Source: Pararoseomonas sp. SCSIO 73927
GTDB taxonomy: Bacteria; Pseudomonadota; Alphaproteobacteria; Acetobacterales; Acetobacteraceae
Direction of reading: 5' to 3'
DNA length: 64,000 nt
NCBI RefSeq assembly: GCF_037040815.1
Contig: NZ_CP146232.1
Span: 806,001-870,000 of the forward strand
Shown here: one piece after another, positions 18,023 through 24,587 of the stretch
Layout: every line of letters begins with the position of its first letter
Position numbering within the stretch: the stretch's first letter is position 1
Position numbers and translations under genes: made by a program
The notes under the pieces: model-generated
Databases searched by the model: none
Told to the model about the DNA's origin: nothing
Seen by the model: only the letters and a program-made list of their open reading frames with translations

Positions 18023-19246
18023 ATGGCGGGCAAGCTGACGGCACTGAAGGCGAAGGCGCTCACCGTGCCGGGGCGGTACGGCGATGGTGACGGCCTCTGG
18101 CTGCAGGTTCGGGATGCCGATCGGCGGTCCTGGCTGTTCCGCTACACCCGGCACGGACGAGCTCGGGAGATGGGACTGGGACCTTTCCCGGATGTGGGGC
18201 TGGCCGATGCCAGGGAAGGCGCGGCCCTCTGCCGCCAGCAGCTTCGACAAGGCCAGGATCCGCTGGAGGTGCGTAGGGCTGCCCAGGAGGCTGAGGCCAG
18301 CAAGCCCCGCCTCACCTTCAAGGAAGTAGCCCAGCGCTACCACACCGCGCACCAGGCCGGCTGGCGGAACCTCAAGCACCGCCACCAGTGGACCACGCAG
18401 ATGGAGGCCTACGTCTACCCGGTGTTCGGGGACATGCCGGTGGACCGCGTAGGCACAGGCGACGTCCTGCGGGCCCTGGAGCCGATCTGGCAGGAGAAGT
18501 CGCAGACGGCAGTGGTCCAGCGCGGGCGCATTGAGGCCGTGCTGGACTATGCCAAGGTCCGGGAGTGGCGTTCAGGGGAGAACCCGGCCCGCTGGCGTGG
18601 GCACCTCTCCAAGCTCCTCCCGCCTCGCAGCCGCATCGCAAAGGTGCAGCACCACCCTGCCCTGCCTTGGACCGAAGTGGGCGGCTTCATGCAGGAGGTC
18701 CGGGCCTCTCCCGATCTGGCAGCCCGTGCTCTGGAGTTCCTCGTGCTCACCGCCGTCCGGACAAAGGAAGCCATGGGAGCTGAGTGGGCAGAGATCGACA
18801 TGGCCAGAGCGATCTGGCTGATCCCAGCCGAGAGGATGAAGGGGAAGAAGGAGCACCGCGTGCCCCTCTCAATCCCAGCCATGGCGCTTCTCAACCGGAT
18901 CCGGTCAGAGCAGGGCCAGGTGGGGAGGTTCGTGTTCCCCAGCCCCAAGGGGAAGCAAGCTCTCTCCACCCGTGCCTGCGCCGTCCTGCTCAAGCGGATG
19001 GAGCGGACCGACTTCACCGTCCACGGCTTCCGATCGACCTTCCGGGACTGGGTGGCCGAGAGGACCAGCTTCCCGCGGGAAATTGGGGAGATGGCCCTGG
19101 CTCACACTGTCGGTTCCGCGGTGGAGCGGGCCTACCAACGGAGTGAGCTGCTGGTGAAGCGGGCGCAGCTTATGGAAGCCTGGGGTCGGTTCTGTGGGCA
19201 GGCGCCCGGTCATGTGGTCTCGGTCAAGGCTGCCAAGCGAGGCTGA
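18023..19246 (+). CDS. int: Tyrosine-type site-specific integrase (P4 family, DUF4102 N-terminus)
   Basis: The protein has 407 residues. The N-terminal arm-binding domain (LTALKAKALTVPGRYGDGDG, WLFRYTRHGRAREMGLGPFP) is typical of P4/Sf6-like integrases. It is followed by a SAM-like core-binding domain (FKEVAQRYHTAHQAGW...) and the catalytic domain with Arg in TAVRTKEAMG, HGFRSTFRDW (HxxR), and AHTVGSAVERAYQR (His/Tyr). It catalyses integration and excision of the island between attL and attR. The start at 18023 (MAGKL) is preferred over the upstream GTG/ATG at 18005, which lies in a probable arm site. It reads inward from the left end. Confidence 0.95.
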   Translation: MAGKLTALKAKALTVPGRYGDGDGLWLQVRDADRRSWLFRYTRHGRAREMGLGPFPDVGLADAREGAALCRQQLRQGQDPLEVRRAAQEAEASKPRLTFKEVAQRYHTAHQAGWRNLKHRHQWTTQMEAYVYPVFGDMPVDRVGTGDVLRALEPIWQEKSQTAVVQRGRIEAVLDYAKVREWRSGENPARWRGHLSKLLPPRSRIAKVQHHPALPWTEVGGFMQEVRASPDLAARALEFLVLTAVRTKEAMGAEWAEIDMARAIWLIPAERMKGKKEHRVPLSIPAMALLNRIRSEQGQVGRFVFPSPKGKQALSTRACAVLLKRMERTDFTVHGFRSTFRDWVAERTSFPREIGEMALAHTVGSAVERAYQRSELLVKRAQLMEAWGRFCGQAPGHVVSVKAAKRG

Positions 19247-19302
19247 GGGATAGCTGCTGGCCAGAGGTGAATGCCGTTTCTACCCCTACCCTCTAATTCT
19301 GG

Positions 19303-19390
19303 GTCGGACGGGTCGGTCACGTCGGACATAATTGTTTTCATTATGCTTTTTGCTGTCCGACTAGATCGGCTAGGGTCGGCCAAGTCGGAC
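19303..19390. repeat. GTCGGAC repeat cluster, site 1
   Basis: GTCGGAC occurs at 19303, 19321 and 19384 and inverted (GTCCGAC) at 19355, with further GTCGG fragments between. The pair GTCGGACA (19321-19328) and TGTCCGAC (19354-19361) flanks a 25-bp AT-rich spacer. The same arrangement recurs at 35595-35636. It lies between int and the DUF1275 gene. Confidence 0.7.
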
Positions 19391-19438
19391 AGGACACCCC
19401 TAATCGGGTCAAGGGAGTGGGCTGACGATGGAGGCGAG

Positions 19439-20161
19439 ATGACGAATTTCGGGCGCCTGGCGGTCAGCGAGGCCGGCCTTGGCATCTCGCTGGCCTTCAT
19501 AGCAGGTGCTGTAAACGCGGGCGGCTTCCTGCTGGTCGGGCAATATACCTCCCACATGTCCGGCATCCTCTCGGCCATGGCCGACGCGGTGGTGCTCCAT
19601 GCTCTCGGGCCCGCATTAGCCGGGAGCCTGGCCGTACTCGCTTTCCTCTCCGGCGCCGGGCTCTCGGCTATCCTGATCAACTGGGGGCGCCGGCACCCGC
19701 GACACCCGCCTCATGCCCTTCCACTCGTGCTGGAGGCCGTGCTGCTGCTCTTTCTGGGCATCCTCGGCGGTCCAGTCCGGGCAGAGCCGGTGGTAGCCCT
19801 GGCTGTGCCGCTCCTCTGTTTCCTCATGGGCCTGCAGAACGCCACCATCACGAAGATCTCGGGCGCGCGGATCCGCACTACCCATATGACGGGCGTGGTG
19901 ACGGACCTCGGCATCGAGCTGGGCAAGCTCGCCTACTGGAACCGCGGCTCGCCAGGTCCGGGCGGGCACATGGTGCGAGCTGACCGGGCGAAGCTGCGCC
20001 TGCTGGGCTCCATCCTCTCGGCATTCATCCTAGGCGGGGTGGCTGGCGCATTCGCTTTCGCGACGCTCGGGTTCGTCTCCACCGTACCGCTGGCTCTCGC
20101 GTTGCTGCTGCTGGCACGGGCTATCGTCCGGGCGGAGCGCCACCTTCCGAGGACAGCGTAA
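19439..20161 (+). CDS. DUF1275 (YoaK-like) integral membrane protein
   Basis: The protein has 240 residues with about six hydrophobic helices. Family-typical text includes LGISLAFIAGAVNAGGFLLVG, YTSHMSGILSAMAD, LCFLMGLQNATITKISGARIRTTHMTGVVTDLGIELGKL and a C-terminal LGGVAGAFAFATLGF. DUF1275 members are inner-membrane proteins of unknown function. The start at 19439 has GGAGG 4 nt upstream; the frame is open back to 19271 but the extension crosses the GTCGGAC repeats and is not conserved. It follows int by about 190 bp on the same strand and is probably island cargo. Confidence 0.88.
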   Translation: MTNFGRLAVSEAGLGISLAFIAGAVNAGGFLLVGQYTSHMSGILSAMADAVVLHALGPALAGSLAVLAFLSGAGLSAILINWGRRHPRHPPHALPLVLEAVLLLFLGILGGPVRAEPVVALAVPLLCFLMGLQNATITKISGARIRTTHMTGVVTDLGIELGKLAYWNRGSPGPGGHMVRADRAKLRLLGSILSAFILGGVAGAFAFATLGFVSTVPLALALLLLARAIVRAERHLPRTA

Positions 20162-20495
20162 CTCCAGCAGCGGGCGGGATCGGTGAAAGGGCACCTCTAC
20201 CCCGGCCAACACGGTCGTGACGGCCGGGACAGCCTTATTTTGTTAGGCTTTCTGCGTCCCGACAGGTCGGGACGCGGTCGGGGCGGTCGGGACAGGGCCA
20301 AGGCAGTGCGCGGACCAGCAGTCACGAAAGAGTGAATTCATTAAGCGTCTGTTCCAGAAGCTCTTTGTTGACATCATGCCAGAGATGATCCGCCACCAAT
20401 GGAAAGAGGAGAGCATTCCTGCTACATGCAGGGCCGACGCGGGACACCTACGCCACAGGGGCGGGGGCATTGGTCGTCTGGAAGGCAGATCAGAC
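20162..20495. promoter_or_regulatory. Intergenic region with a perfect inverted repeat upstream of the Panacea gene
   Basis: At 20254-20275 there is a perfect inverted repeat GCGTCCCGAC-AG-GTCGGGACGC, followed by GGTCGGGGCGGTCGGGACAGG. It may be an operator for the downstream gene or a hairpin ending the DUF1275 transcript. A frame open from 20376 is taken as an extension of the Panacea gene and is not called. Nothing else is recognised here. Confidence 0.5.
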
Positions 20496-20936
20496 ATGCC
20501 ATCTGTGATCGACGTCGCTGCCTACATCTTGGCCGAGAAAGGCCCGATGACGGCGATGAAGCTCCAGAAGCTCGTCTACTACAGCCAAGCTTGGTCGCTG
20601 GTGTGGGACGAGCGCCCCCTTTTCAACGAGCGCATCGAGGCCTGGGCAAACGGCCCGGTAAGCCCAGCCCTGTACGAGCATCATAGGGGACAGTTCACCG
20701 TTATGCAGTTGACGGCAGGCAACCCTGGCCTGCTGGATGATGAAGCGCGCAAGACTGTCCAAGCGGTGCTGTCCTACTATGGCGACAAGTCGGCTCAGTG
20801 GTTGAGCGATCTCACCCATCTTGAGGCTCCCTGGAAGGATGCACGCGGCACCTTGCCCGATGGCGCACTCAGCTCGGCGGAGATTAGTCAGGCTTCGATG
20901 GCTGAATATTATGGCAGCCTTCCGCCTGGGGTCTGA
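20496..20936 (+). CDS. Panacea-domain (DUF4065, SocA-like) protein, probable antitoxin
   Basis: The protein has 146 residues. It shows the domain hallmarks: VIDVAAYILAEKGPMTAMKLQKLVYYSQAW, then ERIEAWANGPVSPALYEHHRG, and a C-terminal YGDKSAQWLSDLTHLEAPWKDAR. Panacea proteins neutralise a wide range of toxins, usually encoded next to them, and SocA acts as a proteolytic adaptor in Caulobacter. The ATG at 20496 begins right before the domain. A terminator follows the gene, so any toxin would be either on the other side or separately transcribed. Confidence 0.9.
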   Translation: MPSVIDVAAYILAEKGPMTAMKLQKLVYYSQAWSLVWDERPLFNERIEAWANGPVSPALYEHHRGQFTVMQLTAGNPGLLDDEARKTVQAVLSYYGDKSAQWLSDLTHLEAPWKDARGTLPDGALSSAEISQASMAEYYGSLPPGV

Positions 20937-20994
20937 ACTGCTCGGGTAAACGCGACAAGAAGCCGGGTAGATCAGTTAGCCCAACCAAGCTAGA

Positions 20995-21019
20995 AAAAGA
21001 GCCCCGAGGGGGCTCTTTT
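20995..21019 (+). terminator. Rho-independent terminator after the Panacea gene
   Basis: AAAAGAGCCCC-GAG-GGGGCTCTTTT forms an 11-bp perfect stem with a 3-nt loop and ends in a T run. The A-rich upstream side also allows termination from the opposite direction. Confidence 0.85.
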
Positions 21020-21076
21020 GCTGATCAGCGCAGCCAAACCGAACGGTCTCCCCGTGGGGGTTCACTCGCTGATGCG

Positions 21077-21436
21077 GTGGAGAATAGAAACTTTTCCTGG
21101 CGCTCGGCTGAGGTGGACCTGGAAGGCAGCTGGGGATGGAGTGGGACATCAGCGGAATATCTGTTCCGCGAAGTCATCCCTCATCTGCACAACCTGGAAA
21201 CCATGTCCTGGCAGCAACTGCGCGCTCAGGGTAGCCACCCCATTCCCACTGACCAAGTGTGCAAGGAAGCACGCGAACGTCTAGGCGAAATCGGCAAGGC
21301 CGATGAAGACAGCTTATACTCGGTCAGGTTTACAGGCCGGTGCAGAGTATGGGGCATCAGGAGAGGCGTGGTCTTTCATCTGCTCTGGTGGGATCCGCAA
21401 CATTCCGTTTACCCGGTCGCCAAGAAGAACACTTAG
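21077..21436 (+). CDS. Hypothetical protein, possible partner of the Panacea protein
   Basis: The protein has 119 residues from a GTG start with no strong ribosome-binding site; no other in-frame start is visible between the preceding terminator and this codon. The C-terminal half (SLYSVRFTGRCRVWGIRRGV then VFHLLWWDPQHSVYPV) looks like a small alpha/beta fold reminiscent of RelE/HigB-type toxins. I cannot assign a family with confidence. It is the next gene after the Panacea gene on the same strand, but a terminator separates them. Confidence 0.6.
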   Translation: MENRNFSWRSAEVDLEGSWGWSGTSAEYLFREVIPHLHNLETMSWQQLRAQGSHPIPTDQVCKEARERLGEIGKADEDSLYSVRFTGRCRVWGIRRGVVFHLLWWDPQHSVYPVAKKNT

Positions 21437-21470
21437 GGCCCGTTGCGCTTTGTCAGTTGGCCTGAGGTCT

Positions 21471-21581
21471 TCACCGACACAGCGCCTCACACGGCACCCC
21501 ATCCCCATCTTCATCCAGCCGCGAGAGCCCGCACTGGCTGAGGTGGAACCTCGCCTCGGTGCAGCCCGCCGCCGTGAAGCC
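21471..21581 (-). pseudogene. Excalibur calcium-binding domain fragment
   Basis: On the minus strand a frame ending at 21471 encodes CTEARFHLSQCG followed by LSRLDEDGDGVPCEALCR. This is the excalibur motif (DxDxDGxxCE) that normally ends secreted nucleases of the staphylococcal-nuclease type. The sequence before it shows no nuclease domain; it runs antisense to the small Cys/His protein at 21603. I read it as a leftover 3' end, though a tiny gene starting at ATG 21596 is possible. Confidence 0.5.
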
Positions 21582-21602
21582 CCTAGCCGCGTTCATCCGG
21601 TG

Positions 21603-21845
21603 ATGCTGAACGTCATCACCGTGGCCGATCGAACGTTCGTCGCCCTCCGCAAGGCTGGCCGGCCGGTGCCTGGGCGCGCTCGGGTCTTCCACGCTGTGAC
21701 GCCGTACTGCCGGCCCGCGCTCTGCGCCGAAGAGCCCGGCAACGGGTCTGGATGGGAGGAGCCGCCCCATCATGAGGTAACGTGCGGGAAGTGCCTGGAG
21801 CGACTGGAAAGGCTCCGGCAGGCTAGCCAAGCCAGGATCCAATAG
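21603..21845 (+). CDS. Small Cys/His-rich protein, zinc-ribbon-like
   Basis: The protein has 80 residues. It has the spacing H-x5-C-x4-C (HAVTPYCRPALC) and then VTCGKCLERLERL, the pattern of small phage and island proteins that probably bind one zinc with His and Cys. The frame stays open upstream to 21303 in a different register from the 119-residue gene, but only the part from 21603 looks protein-like. Function unknown. Confidence 0.5.
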   Translation: MLNVITVADRTFVALRKAGRPVPGRARVFHAVTPYCRPALCAEEPGNGSGWEEPPHHEVTCGKCLERLERLRQASQARIQ

Positions 21846-21934
21846 GTCGCCGCTCCACCACCTGCTTTTTAGCCCGCTCCGGCGTTGCACCCCGGCAGCA
21901 GGGCGATGCCCCGCTCCCTCAAGGAGATGCCTTC

Positions 21935-22336
21935 ATGGCCCACAATATCCCCCACAACGCCCTCATTCTTGTTGCCGATGGCGCCAAGGCGATCCTGTTC
22001 CGCAACGCCGGTCAGGGTGGCGAAGTGAACCTGCACGAAGAGCGCCGCCTCACCCTGTCCGACTTCAGCAATGATGGTCCGTCTGGGTCGCAGGGCCAGG
22101 AGGCGTCTCCGAGCGACACCGATGAGGCCACATTCAGCAAGAAGCTGGCCCAAACCCTTCAAACCAGACGCGCAGCCAACGACTACGACGCCCTCGTCAT
22201 CGTTGCCGATCCCCAGACGCTCGGTGAAATCCGCAAGGTCATGCATAAGACGGTCGAGGCCAGCGTCGTGCATACGATTGACAAGGACCTGACCAACCAC
22301 GCGGCCGGCGAGATCGCGGCTGCACTCGTGAAGTGA
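21935..22336 (+). CDS. Host-attachment protein family (PF10116-like)
   Basis: The protein has 133 residues. It begins with HNALILVADGAKAILFRNAG and ends YDALVIVADPQTLGEIRKVM...VHTIDKDLTNHAAGEIAAAL, the two conserved blocks of the host-attachment family first named from Agrobacterium. The fold is related to peptide-chain-release-factor/baeRF proteins, and the biochemical role is unclear. AAGGAGAT lies a few bases before the ATG. It converges on the membrane-protein operon across a hairpin. Confidence 0.85.
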   Translation: MAHNIPHNALILVADGAKAILFRNAGQGGEVNLHEERRLTLSDFSNDGPSGSQGQEASPSDTDEATFSKKLAQTLQTRRAANDYDALVIVADPQTLGEIRKVMHKTVEASVVHTIDKDLTNHAAGEIAAALVK

Positions 22337-22342
22337 TGGAAC

Positions 22343-22376
22343 GGGCGCGGAGGAGGCATGTAGCCGCTCCGCGCCC
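22343..22376. terminator. Hairpin between convergent genes
   Basis: GGGCGCGGAG (22343-22352) and CTCCGCGCCC (22367-22376) form a 10-bp perfect stem with a 14-nt loop between two convergent stops. There is no U run, so this is a likely but not certain bidirectional terminator. Confidence 0.5.
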
Positions 22377-22415
22377 ATGTCTTGCAGCCCTACTCCGCGA
22401 TGGGCGCTCCGCCAG

Positions 22416-22769
22416 CTACAGGGGCAAACCCCCGTAGCCACCCAGGAGCGGAAGCGGATAAGCCGCGAGGTACGCCCCCGCACCGAAGCCCGCCGCCAAG
22501 ATCACAAGCGGACCTCCCACGGCCAGCCACGCCCAACGGGATCCCCGGCGCTTCAGCGCCCAAGCCGCTGTGGCACCTCCAACGGCCAGGATCGCTGGAG
22601 CGATCGAGATCAGCACGCCGATGATTGACACCCCACCCGCATCATCGCGTCGAGCTGCCACAAGGTCGTTGCGGAAGTAGTAAATCAGGAGCACCTGGGC
22701 GATGATCCCCAGGAAGAGGAGCAGGTAGACCGCTCTGATCACGGCGTGGTCGTCTTTCTCAGTGAGCAT
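22416..22769 (-). CDS. Small membrane protein (third gene of a three-gene operon)
   Basis: The protein has 117 residues from ATG 22769. It has three or four hydrophobic helices: AVYLLLFLGIIAQVLLIYYF, GVLISIAPAILAVGGATAAW and AWLAVGGPLVILAAGFGAGA. The start overlaps the end of the preceding gene by 11 bp, which indicates translational coupling. No family is recognised. Confidence 0.65.
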   Translation of the reverse strand: MLTEKDDHAVIRAVYLLLFLGIIAQVLLIYYFRNDLVAARRDDAGGVSIIGVLISIAPAILAVGGATAAWALKRRGSRWAWLAVGGPLVILAAGFGAGAYLAAYPLPLLGGYGGLPL

Positions 22770-23013
22770 GCCCTGCCCCGTCCCGCACGCCCTCGGCGTA
22801 GGCACGCCGCTCCCCGAAGAACTGCCCGACCCCGATACATCCCCCGCCCAAGAACAACGTGGGCAGTGCCCAGCCCCAGTACCCCGAACCCCAGAGGTGT
22901 CCTGTCACGATCAAGAGGGTCGCACCGATCCAGTTCGCAAGCTTGGCAGGCCATGTTGGCGGAAGCGACGAGGTGTGGAGGACAGTTGATAGTCGTGGCC
23001 CCTCGTCGCTCAC
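22759..23013 (-). CDS. Small membrane protein (second gene of the operon)
   Basis: The protein has 84 residues with two hydrophobic helices (LANWIGATLLIVTGHLWG and YWGWALPTLFLGGGCIGVG) and a polar C-terminus GERRAYAEGVRDGAGHAH. It follows the 133-residue membrane protein by 3 bp and overlaps the next gene. No family is recognised. Confidence 0.6.
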   Translation of the reverse strand: MSDEGPRLSTVLHTSSLPPTWPAKLANWIGATLLIVTGHLWGSGYWGWALPTLFLGGGCIGVGQFFGERRAYAEGVRDGAGHAH

Positions 23014-23016
23014 CCG

Positions 23017-23418
23017 CTATTCCTTCCGGAGCTCTTCGATGGCCACCGCCGCCGCGCCGCGTGGCTCCCTCTCCGGCTCCTGGTCGGTGAGCAGCAGCGC
23101 GCCAAAGCCGATCATCAGAACCGACCACCACTGCATGGCCAAGCCGCAGAAGCGGTGTGGGGCAGGGCCAGGATCAGCCTGTGCCCGGGACGGCGCAGTG
23201 ATCCTGCGGGCGGATCGCCGGTTCCACCACACGCCGAGCGGCAGGGTCAGAACTCCGACGAGCACGAACCCGGCTGAAAAAGGCCATGGGCCCAAGGTGC
23301 CGAGCCCAGCGCCAGGTGCCCTAGCAAAGAATGCAATGACGAGGCCGACGACGATCGCTGCAACGCCGAAGAATGGGACAAGCCTGCCGCGTCCCGACCA
23401 GGATACCCAGAAGATCAA
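23017..23418 (-). CDS. Small membrane protein (first gene of the operon)
   Basis: The protein has 133 residues. It starts MIFWVSWSGRGRLVPFFG and has about four hydrophobic segments (VAAIVVGLVIAFFA, FSAGFVLVGVLTLPLGVWW, LAMQWWSVLMIGFGALLL). The N-terminal MIFWVSW...GxG pattern is common among small uncharacterised alphaproteobacterial membrane proteins. With the two following genes it forms a tight operon of unknown function. Confidence 0.65.
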   Translation of the reverse strand: MIFWVSWSGRGRLVPFFGVAAIVVGLVIAFFARAPGAGLGTLGPWPFSAGFVLVGVLTLPLGVWWNRRSARRITAPSRAQADPGPAPHRFCGLAMQWWSVLMIGFGALLLTDQEPEREPRGAAAVAIEELRKE

Positions 23419-23588
23419 CGCCCGACATCCTCCTGAACCATGAGCGTCCGCACCGCCGCGCCGTCTCTGCTATTGATGACGAACTGGAAGCAAACTCCCC
23501 TCATCCTCTTCGCATTCAGGTAGATGCAGCGCGGGCAACAGCCCGGACGAGTGCGGAACTAGTCTCAGGCATACCAGTCGGCTAACCC

Positions 23589-24047
23589 TCAGCGGTCGGG
23601 ATCAGTGACATAGGCCCGCCGCCCGGAGAGGCGCGTTCCAGATCCCAGCCGTACTGTCCCATCCCTCTGCGGGATTGCCAGCGGCGCGACCTCCACCTGA
23701 GCGACACTGCCCATGCCCAGCATCCCAGCGACCTTGGGGGTGACGCTCACGATCCGGCCCTCGAATGCGGGTAGCCGGTCACGTACTCGGACCATCGCCA
23801 CCCGGCCATTCCGTAGGTTACGGATCCGAGCCGTCGTGCCAAGGGGAAGATCCGCGCTCGCCACGGTATCTGAGTTCAGCTCCACCCGCCCTCCGTCGGC
23901 CATTCGACGCCCAGCGTGACCCTGCGCAATGACGGCAGCCTGACCGCGGCGCGCTTGCCCGGACGCATCCGGAACGTCAGGCACGTTCGCGAGGGCGGGA
24001 CTGCCAAGCAGGATCGCCAGAGTAGTCAGAGCAGCGATGCGCGACAT
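23589..24047 (-). CDS. Secreted RlpA-like double-psi beta-barrel protein
   Basis: The protein has 152 residues. The signal peptide SRIAALTTLAILLGSPALA is followed by a domain resembling RlpA: AGRRMADGGRVELNSDTVAS, LPLGTTARIRNLRNGRVAMV, RVRDRLPAFEGRIVSVTPKV and AGMLGM. RlpA proteins act on peptidoglycan at the septum. The Asp of the usual R-I-I-D-L-S block, essential for lytic transglycosylase activity, is replaced by Ser here (RIVSVTP). The protein may therefore bind rather than cut. The start at 24047 gives the signal peptide; the frame is open to 24095. Confidence 0.75.
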   Translation of the reverse strand: MSRIAALTTLAILLGSPALANVPDVPDASGQARRGQAAVIAQGHAGRRMADGGRVELNSDTVASADLPLGTTARIRNLRNGRVAMVRVRDRLPAFEGRIVSVTPKVAGMLGMGSVAQVEVAPLAIPQRDGTVRLGSGTRLSGRRAYVTDPDR

Positions 24048-24196
24048 AAAGGGTTCCGGAGTTGGAGGCCATGTAACGTTCGGCCACTGACGCAAGTTGA
24101 GCGACAGGGCTCAGCCTTGGCAGACCACCCGTATCATCGCTTCAACCCTCTGCAGTAGGCAGCAGATCTACCCGCCTACCGATTAGGAAGTTCCAA

Positions 24197-24541
24197 ATGG
24201 CCAAATCAGCAATCGATCTGGACGCCATGAGCGTTGCCGAGCTCACCCAGCTCATCAAGGAGGCGGAGGCAGCCCTTGCCACAAAAAGGGAAGGCGCCCG
24301 AACCGAACTGGTGGAAGAGATGAAGGCGAAGGCTGCAGCCCTCGGCCTCAGCCTGGGCGACCTGCTGGACCGGCCTGGTCCTCACACGAACGTCCGCCGT
24401 CCCCGGAGCGACGCCGGCAAGACGGTGGCGGCCAAGTACCGCGGGCCGAACGGTGAGGAGTGGGCCGGGCGTGGGCGCATGCCGAAGTGGATGGCGGCGC
24501 TGGAGGCTGAGGGGAGGAAGAGGGAAGAGTTCGCGGTGTGA
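24197..24541 (+). CDS. H-NS-like nucleoid-associated protein
   Basis: The protein has 114 residues. The N-terminal half is a predicted coiled coil (MSVAELTQLIKEAEAALATK...). The C-terminal DNA-binding block KYRGPNGEEWAGRGRMPKWM matches the H-NS family motif Y-x-x-P-x-G-x-x-W-x-G-x-G-x-x-P-x-W. Such proteins silence AT-rich, usually foreign, DNA; one encoded on the island could silence the island or alter host genes. It converges on the restriction-modification gene. Confidence 0.93.
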   Translation: MAKSAIDLDAMSVAELTQLIKEAEAALATKREGARTELVEEMKAKAAALGLSLGDLLDRPGPHTNVRRPRSDAGKTVAAKYRGPNGEEWAGRGRMPKWMAALEAEGRKREEFAV

Positions 24542-24587
24542 GAGAGGCTTGGCAGGCTCGGAAGAAGGAGCCTGCCGCAAGCCGTCC

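Noticed and set aside
23373..23585. Short plus-strand frame opposite the membrane-protein operon
   Set aside because: It has no ribosome-binding site or domain and overlaps the start of the better supported minus-strand gene.
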